64,000 nucleotides of DNA. It comes from CAZCBX01 sp964497185. GTDB taxonomy: Bacteria; Bdellovibrionota_G; JALEGL01; JAGRMV01. The position numbers were made by a program, and so were the translations under genes. The stretch lies in contig CAZCBX010000012.1 in the NCBI GenBank assembly GCA_964497185.1, positions 1 through 64,000 of the forward strand, written 5' to 3'. How positions within the stretch are numbered: position 1 is the stretch's first letter; the number at the start of each line of letters is the position of its first letter. Of the stretch, positions 32,537 to 41,191 are shown in pieces. The notes below the pieces were generated by a model. That model made no database searches. It saw only the letters and a program-made list of their open reading frames with translations, and had not been told where the DNA came from.

Positions 32537-33645
32537 GTCAGCTCCGAATAAATCTCTTGCCAGGATGGTAGGCTGTCACGATGAGGTAAATATTGATGGA
32601 TAAGCGCCAGCGCATGATCGACGCTTGTCTTGTCGCAATACCCCATGTGCGCAAAACGAAAAACCTTACCCTTCAATTGATCTTGCCCACCGGCCAACCA
32701 AAGCCCCTCTTCTTTTTTAAGTTTGCTCAGCCAAGCACCCACATCCCAGGACAACAACCCCACGGCCGTTAATCCATGGGCCGCGTCTTGATCACGATTG
32801 AGCAAGGGCAATTGCATCTGTTGAAAAGCGTGTCGGGTGCGTTGCTGAAGAAATTGATGGCGTTGAAAGACGTTTTCTTTGCCTTCTTGCTCGATCATTT
32901 CCAATGCCGCATGCAGTCCCTGAAACAGCGAAATGGCTGGGGTAAAAGCGGTGCTGTTTTGACTTTGTGCCTTGTACTCGTGGGCCAAAGAAAAATACAA
33001 ACCTCTGGCGGGTTGAATGCGGGCCATTGCTTTGTCTGACAAAGCCAATGTAGCCAAGCCGGGTGGACACATCAATGCTTTTTGGGACCCACCCACCATC
33101 CCATCGATGCCGTCTCGGTCCATGTTCAAATCATGAATGCCCAATGCCGTAATGGCATCAACCAGAAATAGACAGTCCGGGTATGCTTGAAGCAACGCGC
33201 CGATTTCTGCCACCGGGTGAAAAACGCCCGTTGAGGTTTCGCACGCTTGGAGCATCAACCCTTTTAAATTGGCATGAAGGTGGGGCTGAATTTGCTCCAG
33301 GTCAACCGCTTGCCCCCACGGCACTTCTACAACGGTGAGTTTTAATCCGTACACTTGTGCAAGTTTTTGCCAGCGCTGTCCGAATTTACCCGCGACCACC
33401 ACCAGCACTTCATCGCCTTCTTTAAACAGTGAAGCCACACTGGCTTCCATCGCGCCACTGCCCGAGCAGCTTAAAACCATCGTTTGGCCTGAAGTACCGC
33501 AAAGATTTTTTAGCTTTTGGCGCACGCCCATTAAAATTTCTTGAAACTCACCAGATCGATGATGAATCATGGGCTGAGCCATGGCTTTTTGAACCTGAGG
33601 AGGAATGGGGGTGGGCCCCGGTGTGCAAAGGATGGGTGGATTCAT
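32533..33645 (-). CDS. Class V aminotransferase (serine/phosphoserine type)
   Basis: 370 residues, PLP-dependent. It begins with the CTPGPTPIPP signature of the serine-glyoxylate/alanine-glyoxylate subgroup. The PLP region ITALGIHDLNMDRDGIDG is followed by GGSQKAL with the Schiff-base Lys. Directly coupled to the SerA-like gene downstream, it most likely serves as the phosphoserine aminotransferase of serine synthesis, as found in several lineages lacking canonical SerC. Serine-glyoxylate or alanine-glyoxylate activity cannot be excluded. The start overlaps the stop of the DnaK paralogue by one base. Confidence 0.85.
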   Translation of the reverse strand: MNPPILCTPGPTPIPPQVQKAMAQPMIHHRSGEFQEILMGVRQKLKNLCGTSGQTMVLSCSGSGAMEASVASLFKEGDEVLVVVAGKFGQRWQKLAQVYGLKLTVVEVPWGQAVDLEQIQPHLHANLKGLMLQACETSTGVFHPVAEIGALLQAYPDCLFLVDAITALGIHDLNMDRDGIDGMVGGSQKALMCPPGLATLALSDKAMARIQPARGLYFSLAHEYKAQSQNSTAFTPAISLFQGLHAALEMIEQEGKENVFQRHQFLQQRTRHAFQQMQLPLLNRDQDAAHGLTAVGLLSWDVGAWLSKLKKEEGLWLAGGQDQLKGKVFRFAHMGYCDKTSVDHALALIHQYLPHRDSLPSWQEIYSELT

Positions 33646-35435
33646 TAGGCTGATAATTTTTGAAGTGTGGCTTTGAGTTGGTCGTACAATGCGCGCATGG
33701 CATCGACATCTTTTTGGGCAATGACCGTTTGGGCATGCGCCATAAAAGTTTGAATTTGCTGCGTGCGCTCTTCCGACATTTCTTCTTTCTGACTTAAGAA
33801 TTCTTTTCGAATTTTATGAAGCAAAAGCTCATTTTTTTGCGCGATGGCTTCCGACTCTTCTTCTTCACGAATTTTAATTTCAAGCGTTTGCGCTTGTTTG
33901 GTCATTTCAGCCACTTCTTCTTCGGTTAAGCCACTGGACATGGTCACGCGAATGGACTGTTCTTTGCCCGTGTCTTTGTCTTTGGCGGACACTTGCACGA
34001 TACCATTGGCATCAATGTGGAAAGTGACTTCAATTTCTGGATCACCGGCTGGGGCTTTGCGAATGCCTTCGAGTAGGAACTCACCCAGCAATTCATTTTC
34101 TTCCGCTTCGGGACTAAACCCTTGATACACTTGCACACGAACAGAAGGTTGGTCGTTGACCACTGTGGTAAAGTTTTTCTTCTTCAACACCGGCACGGTG
34201 GTATTGGCCTCAATCAAACGCGTAAACGTACCGCCGGCACTTCGAATGCCCAGCGGTAGCGGTGTCACATCCAATAAAAGCATTTCAACTTCGGTATCGG
34301 ACGTCAGGGCATTGGCCTGAATGGACGCGCCAATGGCCACTGCTTCATCGGGATTGATTTGTTTGGTCGCACTTCGTCCAAAGTAATTGGAAACCGAATC
34401 GGCCAAAAAAGGCATGCGGGTTTGACCACCCACCAGCAAAATATCGGTTAGATCACCTTTGGTCACCCCTGCTTTCTCCATGACACCTTTGCATATATTC
34501 AATGTGCGCTCAACCAGTGGTTTGGCCAGCTTTTCAACATCTTTGCGATGAATCGATTGATTCAAATGCAGGGGTTTGTCATTTTCAGTGGCGATAAACG
34601 GAAGGTTGATTTCCACTTCGTGAAAGGATGAAAGGTCGCATTTGGCTCTTTCGCATGCGTCTTTGAGCCGTTGAAGCGCAATTTTATCTTTGCGTAGATC
34701 AATTTCGTCGCTGGCCAAAAAACGGTCCGCCACAAAATCAATCAACACATTGTCGACGTCATCCCCACCCAAAAACGTGTCTCCGCCGGTGGCCAGCACT
34801 TTAAACACACCATCATTGATTTCAAGAATGGACACATCAAATGTGCCACCCCCAAAATCATACACCACCACCAGCTGATCTTTTTTCTTGCTGTACCCAT
34901 AGGCAATGGCCGCCGCCGTGGGCTCGTTGATGATGCGCAGCACATTTAAACCTGCAATGGTGCCTGCATCTTTGGTGGCTTGCCTTTGCGCATCATTAAA
35001 ATAAGCGGGAACCGTGATCACAACGTCGTGAATTGATTCTGAAAAATAATCTTCTGCCACCCGTTTGAGTTCCAATAAGATGTAAGAGCTAATTTCGGGC
35101 AGTGAAAATTCGCGGCTGCGACAGCGCACCCGGATGTCTTCGTGCGGACCCTCCACTATTTCGTACGCGTACAAAGCTTTTGCACTGTCCACTTCTTTGG
35201 ATCCGATGCGACGACCAATCAGTCGTTTGGAAGACACAATGGTGTTGCCTGGATTGGCAATCGCCTGGCGTTTGGCTACCTGCCCTACAGCTATTTTGCC
35301 ACTTTCAAGTACAGCCACCACCGATGGGGTGGTTGGATAGCCATTTTTGTTTAAAATGATGTTGGTGTGGCGACCTTCTGTGAAGGCAACACAAGAATTG
35401 GTGGTGCCAAGGTCGATGCCGATTACTTTTGCCAA
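33645..35435 (-). CDS. Hsp70-family chaperone (DnaK paralogue)
   Basis: 596 residues: an N-terminal ATPase domain with IGIDLGTTNSCVA, VITVPAYFNDAQRQAT, VYDFGGGTFDVS and DILLVGGQTRMP, and a C-terminal substrate-binding domain with DVTPLPLGIRSAGG. The lid is short and lacks the EEVD-like tail. It lies after a J-domain gene and directly before the serine-synthesis genes, not with grpE/dnaJ or isc genes, so it is a second, specialised Hsp70. HscA-type or a lineage-specific chaperone are both possible. The start lies in the gap containing the second REP-like palindrome. Confidence 0.9.
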   Translation of the reverse strand: MAKVIGIDLGTTNSCVAFTEGRHTNIILNKNGYPTTPSVVAVLESGKIAVGQVAKRQAIANPGNTIVSSKRLIGRRIGSKEVDSAKALYAYEIVEGPHEDIRVRCRSREFSLPEISSYILLELKRVAEDYFSESIHDVVITVPAYFNDAQRQATKDAGTIAGLNVLRIINEPTAAAIAYGYSKKKDQLVVVYDFGGGTFDVSILEINDGVFKVLATGGDTFLGGDDVDNVLIDFVADRFLASDEIDLRKDKIALQRLKDACERAKCDLSSFHEVEINLPFIATENDKPLHLNQSIHRKDVEKLAKPLVERTLNICKGVMEKAGVTKGDLTDILLVGGQTRMPFLADSVSNYFGRSATKQINPDEAVAIGASIQANALTSDTEVEMLLLDVTPLPLGIRSAGGTFTRLIEANTTVPVLKKKNFTTVVNDQPSVRVQVYQGFSPEAEENELLGEFLLEGIRKAPAGDPEIEVTFHIDANGIVQVSAKDKDTGKEQSIRVTMSSGLTEEEVAEMTKQAQTLEIKIREEEESEAIAQKNELLLHKIRKEFLSQKEEMSEERTQQIQTFMAHAQTVIAQKDVDAMRALYDQLKATLQKLSA

Positions 35436-35598
35436 AAAAAATGCCCCTTTCCAGCGCTTTGTTTAAGTTAGCAGATTTCTTAGGGTTTACAATTGAATTT
35501 CTTTTGTTCTGCAGAGTGTTGATTGGTCATGTTGTTTTAATGAAAGTTTGGTTTTTGGTCATATGGTTAGGGGTTGGGTTTAAACGAGGTTGGTGTTG

Positions 35599-35667
35599 AG
35601 CTTTTTGGGCTGATGTTCACTAGTCCTCGCTTACGCTGCGGAGGCGTTCACATCAGCCCAAAAAGCT
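35599..35667. repeat. 69-bp REP-like palindrome, copy 2 (inverted)
   Basis: Perfect 17-bp arms AGCTTTTTGGGCTGATG / CATCAGCCCAAAAAGCT around a core that is the reverse complement of that in copy 1 (30082-30150). The rest of the 35436-35765 gap holds the hairpin at 35710 and presumably the promoter of the Hsp70 gene. Confidence 0.85.
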
Positions 35668-35709
35668 TTTCGTCGATCAGAAGTATATAGGGGGGTGGGT
35701 TTGGTTAGT

Positions 35710-35732
35710 GACAAACGCCTACGGCGTTTGTC
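35710..35732. repeat. GACAAACGCC hairpin, paired with copy 2
   Basis: A perfect 10-bp stem GACAAACGCC / GGCGTTTGTC with TAC loop, sharing its core with the terminator at 30018-30054. No T run on the minus strand, where transcription is expected, so termination is doubtful. Confidence 0.75.
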
Positions 35733-35765
35733 TTTATGATATTGGGTTTTTGGGTGTGGGATGGA

Positions 35766-36575
35766 TTAGTTGGTGAGGGGGTTTTTTTTGATGGCTTCTT
35801 TTACGCGGCGTAGGGCGCTGGATACGTCTTCGTTGTCTCGGTCCATGATTCGGGCCATTTTGTAAAAGTTGAGGGCTGCTTTTAGATTGCCTTTGGCTTC
35901 TTCTTCTTTGCCCATCTGGTATTGGTTTTGTGGCGAGGAGAATTCGGGTTTGGTTTTGGAGTGAGACCCTACTTTGGCTCCTTGCGGTGCAGAGGCGCCA
36001 TTTTGATTGGCGGACTTGGGGGTGCGGAGCATTTTTAAATGGGCTTTGCGCTGCGCTTCGTCGGACAACACGCCATAGGCCTGCTGGATGCCGTTGAATA
36101 CTTCGTCCAGCATTTCTTTAAAGGGGCCAATGTCCTCTTTAAAAAAACGGTCTGGATGAAATTCTTTGGACAGGCGAAAATACTGTTTGTCAATGGATGC
36201 TTTGGAGGCGTGCCAATCCAGCTCCAGGGTGCGAAAATGATCATTTTTGGCCAGTGTTTCATATTTTTGCCGAATGCGTGCTTGCGCGCCATCGCCAAAG
36301 TTGCGCGAGGGGGGTGTGGAACTTTGCTGCGTTTCTTCTTTGCTGGCAACAGGCTTTGGCTCAGAGGCTGGGCAGAGAATCAGCTCCCATGCCAAAAGTT
36401 TTTGGATGATGGCTTGCAGCGTTTCTTCCGGAAGGCTGACAATTTGCCGAATTTCTTGCATGGTGGCGTGACCGTTGACCCGAGATAAAACAAACGCATC
36501 TTCTGGCGTCATATTGATACCCTCCAAGCTGGCTTGAGGGTTGATTTTTGGGATGCTTTTGTCTGAAACACTCAT
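35766..36575 (-). CDS. J-domain (DnaJ-like) protein with N-terminal regulatory domain
   Basis: 269 residues. An N-terminal segment of about 70 residues (MTPEDAFVLSRVNGHATMQEI) is the winged-helix-like domain common in delta-proteobacterial J-proteins. A J-domain with the diagnostic HPD (KEFHPDRFF) spans about residues 110-185. A C-terminal helical pair resembling a TPR (GNLKAALNFYKMARIMD) follows. It probably stimulates the downstream Hsp70 paralogue. Its start overlaps the xerC stop by ATGA. Confidence 0.88.
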   Translation of the reverse strand: MSVSDKSIPKINPQASLEGINMTPEDAFVLSRVNGHATMQEIRQIVSLPEETLQAIIQKLLAWELILCPASEPKPVASKEETQQSSTPPSRNFGDGAQARIRQKYETLAKNDHFRTLELDWHASKASIDKQYFRLSKEFHPDRFFKEDIGPFKEMLDEVFNGIQQAYGVLSDEAQRKAHLKMLRTPKSANQNGASAPQGAKVGSHSKTKPEFSSPQNQYQMGKEEEAKGNLKAALNFYKMARIMDRDNEDVSSALRRVKEAIKKNPLTN

Positions 36576-37477
36576 GATCTGGGATGCGTGTCCTTGTATA
36601 CGGTTTTAAGTTTTTCTTTGCTTACCTGCGTGTATTTTTGCGTTGTAGCAAGATTTTCATGACCTAGCAATTGTTGAATCGATCGCAAATCTGCCCCGTG
36701 ATTGAGCAAATGTGTGGCAAACGCATGTCGAAACGAGTGCGGCGACACGGTTAACCCCATGGGCAGCAAGGGCTGATATTTTTGGAGCAAATAGCGTACA
36801 CCCCGCGTGGTCATCCGTTTGCCACGGTGATTGAGCAAAAGCGCTTGTTCTGCTTTGGGCCCTTTTCGCTCAGACTGATACCGCTGCCATGCCTCCACCG
36901 CATATTCACTGCAGGGCACCACCCGGTCTTTACGTCCTTTGCCTTCACGCACGGTCACGCGCCGATGGGTGACATCCAAATGGGCCATGTCCAACGCCAC
37001 AAGCTCACTGACCCGAAGTCCTGAGCCATACAGCAATTCAAACATCAGCCAGTCGCGGGTCGAGAATTTTTGATCTTCCACCCCTTGTTGAAAAAAAGCC
37101 TGCAGCGCTTGTTGCGATGGAACCGAAGGCGTGTGGGCCGGCACCTTAACAGAATCAAGACCCACTGTGGGATCCGCCGACACCCAACCTTGGTCCAGCG
37201 CAAAACCAAAAAAAGTTTTTAAGCCACTGACCCTGCGCGCGGTGGTTTTGGCGTGTTTTTTTTGGGCAAACAAATGAGACACAAACATGCGTAAATCATC
37301 CAGTTTGATTGGATCCAGCCGCACCTGCTCTGCTGGCCACTGCTGTTTTTGAACGAGAAACGAAATTAAAGATGCCACATCGCGCTCGTAGGCGCGAACC
37401 GTGTGCGGTGACAAGCGACGACTGTGCTTAAGGTGGTCGGCAAAAATTTTGAGCTGTTGTTTGATTTCTTGATTCAC
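36572..37477 (-). CDS. xerC: Tyrosine recombinase XerC
   Basis: 301 residues. An N-terminal SAM-like core-binding domain and a C-terminal catalytic domain with Arg in YGSGLRVSEL, the HSFRHAFATHLL box (His-x-x-Arg), and the nucleophile Tyr in TTQKYTQVS. It resolves chromosome dimers at dif with XerD. The neighbouring TrmFO gene is a frequent xerC neighbour in several phyla, which supports the housekeeping call over an integrase. Confidence 0.93.
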   Translation of the reverse strand: MNQEIKQQLKIFADHLKHSRRLSPHTVRAYERDVASLISFLVQKQQWPAEQVRLDPIKLDDLRMFVSHLFAQKKHAKTTARRVSGLKTFFGFALDQGWVSADPTVGLDSVKVPAHTPSVPSQQALQAFFQQGVEDQKFSTRDWLMFELLYGSGLRVSELVALDMAHLDVTHRRVTVREGKGRKDRVVPCSEYAVEAWQRYQSERKGPKAEQALLLNHRGKRMTTRGVRYLLQKYQPLLPMGLTVSPHSFRHAFATHLLNHGADLRSIQQLLGHENLATTQKYTQVSKEKLKTVYKDTHPRS

Positions 37478-37490
37478 CGTGTGGCCGACA

Positions 37491-38837
37491 TCACACGTTG
37501 CTGGCGGCTTGAATGCCTTGAGCCATTGCCGTTTTAAACCAGGCTTGAAAACTCTGCTGCGCGCGCTGAAAGTGCTTTTGCCGTCTCTCCTTCTTTTTCA
37601 TTTTAGTCTTTATTGGCAAAGGAGGCAAGAGACCATAATTGATGTTCATGGGCGAAAAATCACTCTTTAACGGATCGGTGGTAATCACACGCATCAATGC
37701 ACCCATGGCGGTATCCGCTGGGGGTCGATCCAGGGATAAATCTTTGATGTGTTTTAAAAGATTTAAGCCCACCATTTGTCCCATGGCGGCTGATTCAACA
37801 TAGCCTTCTACACCAGTTAATTGGCCTGCAACGAAGATGTGGGGATGATCTTTGAGTGAGAGGTCTGCGTTGAGCAGTGTGGGCGAGTCAATGTATGTAT
37901 TTCGGTGCATCGAACCCATGCGAAAAAATGATGCTTTTTCTAAGCCTGGAATCATGCGAAAAATGCGTTTTTGATCCCCCCATTTCATACGCGTTTGAAA
38001 GCCCACCATGTTGTAAAGTGTGGTGGGTGAATTTTCTCTGCGCAGCTGAACCACGGCATAAGGTCTTTGACCCGTATGCGGGTTGGTTAACCCCACAGGT
38101 TTCATTGGGCCAAAGGCAAGCGTCAGTGGCCCTTTGTCCACCAGCACTTCAATGGGCTGACATCCTTCAAAACACTTCATTTCCTCAAAATCACGCACCT
38201 CTACTTTTTCGGCAGCTTTGATCTCCTCAATGAAGGTTTCATATTGAGTTTGGGTCAGTGGACAATTTAAATAATCGTCGTTGTCTTCTTGATAGCGAGA
38301 AGCAAAATACGCTTTGCTCAAATCGACACTGTCGGCCTCAATGATGGGCGAAATGGAATCATAAAAATAGAGCGTATCGCTGCCAATGTACTGAGCCAAA
38401 TCCTGGGCCAGCGCATCGGATGTCATGGGCCCGGTGGCGATGACCACCCAGGCATCTTGCGGAATCGACGTTGTTTCTTCACGCACCACGGTGACCAAAG
38501 GATGGTCATCCAATACCCTGGTTACTTGTGCTGAAAACTGATCGCGATCCACCCCAAGTGCATTGCCAGCAGGTACCCGCGCTTGATGTGCACTGGTCAA
38601 AATAAGCGAACCAAGCTGCATCATTTCACTTTTGAGCATTTGCGGCGCACCAAAATCCGCGGTTGAGCCCAAAGAGTTGCTGCACACCAATTCTGCAAAG
38701 TCGGGCGATTGATGCGCGGGCGAAAATCGCTGTGGCTTCATCTCGTGCAGGGTGACCGGCACGCCATGTCTGGCCAAAAAGTACGCTGCCTCACAGCCGG
38801 CCATGCCTGCACCAATAATGTGAATGTCTTTTTGCAT
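37491..38837 (-). CDS. trmFO: tRNA (uracil-54-C5)-methyltransferase TrmFO
   Basis: 448 residues from ATG 38837, preferred to the GTG three codons upstream because GGGGTGGGG sits just before it. An FAD-binding HIIGAGMAGCEAAYFLAR leads, then the TrmFO-specific blocks RFSPAHQSPDFAELVCSN, GPLTLAFGPMKPVGL and NPHTGQRPYAVVQLRREN. It uses methylenetetrahydrofolate and FADH2 to form T54 in tRNA. It lies between xerC and dprA on one strand. Confidence 0.95.
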   Translation of the reverse strand: MQKDIHIIGAGMAGCEAAYFLARHGVPVTLHEMKPQRFSPAHQSPDFAELVCSNSLGSTADFGAPQMLKSEMMQLGSLILTSAHQARVPAGNALGVDRDQFSAQVTRVLDDHPLVTVVREETTSIPQDAWVVIATGPMTSDALAQDLAQYIGSDTLYFYDSISPIIEADSVDLSKAYFASRYQEDNDDYLNCPLTQTQYETFIEEIKAAEKVEVRDFEEMKCFEGCQPIEVLVDKGPLTLAFGPMKPVGLTNPHTGQRPYAVVQLRRENSPTTLYNMVGFQTRMKWGDQKRIFRMIPGLEKASFFRMGSMHRNTYIDSPTLLNADLSLKDHPHIFVAGQLTGVEGYVESAAMGQMVGLNLLKHIKDLSLDRPPADTAMGALMRVITTDPLKSDFSPMNINYGLLPPLPIKTKMKKKERRQKHFQRAQQSFQAWFKTAMAQGIQAASNV

Positions 38838-38893
38838 TTGCCCCACCCCAACCTTTTGGTCATGCCTGCGCCAAGATTGATCAGCAAGCCATT

Positions 38894-39979
38894 TTATAGA
38901 CGTACATACCGCCCATCGTCTAGCTTTTCAAGACATCCTTGCATTTCAAGCGCGGCCAAAATGATGCTGGCATCGGCCACCGACATGTTTTTTTCAGCAC
39001 AAATTTGATCCATCGTTTTGGGCTCATCCAGCGCCAAAAAAGACCACATGGCTTGTTCTTGAACGCTGAGCTGCGGTTTTGGGGTGGATATGGTCGCATG
39101 ATCACCCAATGGTTCGTAGTCTTCCAGAATAGACTGAGCGTTGCGCACCAACTTGGCACCCTCCTGCAAAAGCCGGTTGGGATACATGGAAAAGGCAGAG
39201 TCGATGCAGCCTGGCACAGCATAGACTTCTCGACCCAAATCCGTGGCATGACGAACCGTGATTTGTGTGCCGCTTCGGTGCGCGGCCTCCACCACCAAAA
39301 GCCCTGGGCTCAGCGCCGCGATCAACCGATTGCGGGCATGAAAATGGTACCTCAGCGGCTCAACGCCCCACGGATATTCAGAAAGAATCAACCCACCCTG
39401 GGCCAATATATCGTTGCGCAGGTCATGGTGCTTGGCAGGATACGTTTTATGCAGTCCATGCGCCACCACCGCCACAGTGGGGCAGCCCGCTTTGACAGAC
39501 ATTTGGTGGGCCAGCCCATCAATGCCATAAGCCAAACCACTGACCACAATCATGCCAGCCTGCACACACGGCTCTAACAACATGGGTGTGACCCGACGGC
39601 CATACGTCGTCGGTTTACGCGTACCAATGACGCTCAAAGACTTTTCCCGAATGGGCCTGTGGCTCCCCTGCGCATACAAAACCCAAGGTGGATCGGCCAA
39701 GTCCATCATGGCAGAAGGATAATCATTGGTATCCATCACCCAAGCCTGAATGCCATGTTTTTGATGTTGCGCATGCAACCACGGAATCTTTTCTTGCTTC
39801 AACCAAGCCTCTGGCTGGGCCGGCACCGATGCAAACAAAGGCTGGTCAGGCTGCTTCAAATAAGACCGAAGAATGGACGCCAATGACCCAAAATGCGCCA
39901 GCGCTTCGTATTTATGTTTTGGAGAAATGGCCCGCGTTTGCGCCCAAGCCATGGCCAACTGTTGTTGCATCGTTTTCAT
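38894..39979 (-). CDS. dprA: DNA-processing protein DprA
   Basis: 361 residues from ATG 39979 (an ATG at 39991 is also in frame). The Rossmann-like core has SVIGTRKPTTYGRRV, VVSGLAYGIDGLAHQ and RNRLIAALSPGLLVVEA with RSGTQITVRHA. A C-terminal winged-helix (DprA_WH, about residues 295-360) follows. It loads RecA on incoming single-stranded DNA in transformation. No other competence gene is in the window. Confidence 0.93.
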   Translation of the reverse strand: MKTMQQQLAMAWAQTRAISPKHKYEALAHFGSLASILRSYLKQPDQPLFASVPAQPEAWLKQEKIPWLHAQHQKHGIQAWVMDTNDYPSAMMDLADPPWVLYAQGSHRPIREKSLSVIGTRKPTTYGRRVTPMLLEPCVQAGMIVVSGLAYGIDGLAHQMSVKAGCPTVAVVAHGLHKTYPAKHHDLRNDILAQGGLILSEYPWGVEPLRYHFHARNRLIAALSPGLLVVEAAHRSGTQITVRHATDLGREVYAVPGCIDSAFSMYPNRLLQEGAKLVRNAQSILEDYEPLGDHATISTPKPQLSVQEQAMWSFLALDEPKTMDQICAEKNMSVADASIILAALEMQGCLEKLDDGRYVRL

Positions 39980-40299
39980 GCATCCAATCATTCATATTTC
40001 ATGCCATTTTCAATGTTTTATATTTTCGCAAGTCAAAAAATGGGTTCTGGTTAGGAGCCTGGAGACCATTGTATGAAAATTTACACACCATAAACATCTT
40101 TGAACGGGGCTTTCCATAACTGGTATGACCCCGGCTTTTAGATTGGGTTGCCCCGAAATGGTTCCCTCCGCTTGGTTCCAACGTGCAAATTTAGAGGTTA
40201 GTTGCCATTGAAATTGGGCTGTGCTAGGTCAAACCTATTATAAAGCCTGCACGGATATCTTGCGCGATTCAGTCTAAACATTGGGAGTGAAGAGGTGAT

Positions 40300-40341
40300 A
40301 TGAAACGTGAGGTCAACAAGGACCAACACCAAACGATTTGA
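40300..40341 (+). other. Possible 13-codon leader ORF before HAD gene
   Basis: ATG at 40300 preceded by GAAGAGGTG, 13 codons, stopping 8 bp before the HAD gene start. It could be a leader peptide or a coincidence. The rest of the 39980-40349 gap shows no other feature I can support. Confidence 0.25.
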
Positions 40342-40349
40342 TTTACACC

Positions 40350-40958
40350 ATGAAGATAGCCGTATTTGACTTAAACAAGACTTTATATCGACGCAGTTCA
40401 AAATCTGAATTTTTTAAATTCGTATGTTTTAAGCGCAGTTATAAAATCGGACATTTGTTGGAATTGATGTTTTTGGCGTTGGCTGGCAAATTAAGACTGA
40501 TCAATATTACATCTTTCAAAGAGAATTTTTTTAATTACCTTGATGACCTTGAACCCGCCACGGTGACAAAATATGCCGAACAATTTTGGGCCATTGAGTA
40601 CCCGGACCATTTCAATGATGAAGTCTTACATCGAATGAAAAAACATCGTGAAGAAGGGATGAAAATCTATTTGATCACGGGCGGTCTAGAAATTTATACA
40701 AAACCAATCACCGATCATATAAAATTCGATGGCTTTCTTGGCACCCAGACTGAATATACCAACGGTACTTACAAGATCATTGGGGATGCGTGCAAGGGCG
40801 AAGAAAAAGTCCGAAGGTTAGAGGAAGACCTGAAAGGTCAACCGTTCGAAATAGCGGTCGCTTATTCTGATGAAAAAGAAGCCATTCTTGACCAAGCCAC
40901 AAAAGCTTACTTTATTCATGAGGGAAAAATTAAGCCCTATGATCCAACCAACATTTAG
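40350..40958 (+). CDS. HAD-family (IB type) phosphatase-like protein
   Basis: 202 residues from ATG 40350. Motif I is FDLNKTLYR, so the second acidic residue (normally Asp, the general acid/base) is Asn. Motif II is LITGG, the motif III Lys is in CKGEEK and motif IV is YSDEKEAILD. The helical cap after motif I fits the SerB-like class IB. With Asn at the acid/base position it may have weak phosphatase activity or a non-catalytic role. More AT-rich than its neighbours and flanked by non-coding stretches, so possibly acquired. Confidence 0.75.
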   Translation: MKIAVFDLNKTLYRRSSKSEFFKFVCFKRSYKIGHLLELMFLALAGKLRLINITSFKENFFNYLDDLEPATVTKYAEQFWAIEYPDHFNDEVLHRMKKHREEGMKIYLITGGLEIYTKPITDHIKFDGFLGTQTEYTNGTYKIIGDACKGEEKVRRLEEDLKGQPFEIAVAYSDEKEAILDQATKAYFIHEGKIKPYDPTNI

Positions 40959-41054
40959 TTTTGACCGACGACCATCCAACACCAGTTTAAATGCAAGGGT
41001 CGTGACTCCAAAAACCACAGCCTAGAAGAAACGTCAGCCCGACGGGTTCGACAT

Positions 41055-41095
41055 GAGCGACTCCGGTAGCTGCGCGAGGACCTAGCGAATGCGGA
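41055..41095. repeat. Degenerate REP-like core
   Basis: The stretch GAGCGACTCC...GCGAGGACCTAGCGAATG resembles the core of the 69-bp palindromes at 30082 and 35599 but lacks their arms. No other feature is seen between the HAD gene and the LysM gene. Confidence 0.4.
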
Positions 41096-41191
41096 CCCCT
41101 CAGGCCCAACGAACCTTATTTTTTTTAAACAATTTTTATCGCAAAATGCTTGCACTCACTTGCACGCAACTTACATAAGTAGAGCAAAGGT

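Noticed and set aside
36572..37477. Tyrosine recombinase as a phage or island integrase
   Set aside because: Length, context with trmFO and lack of att-like repeats or phage genes fit housekeeping XerC.
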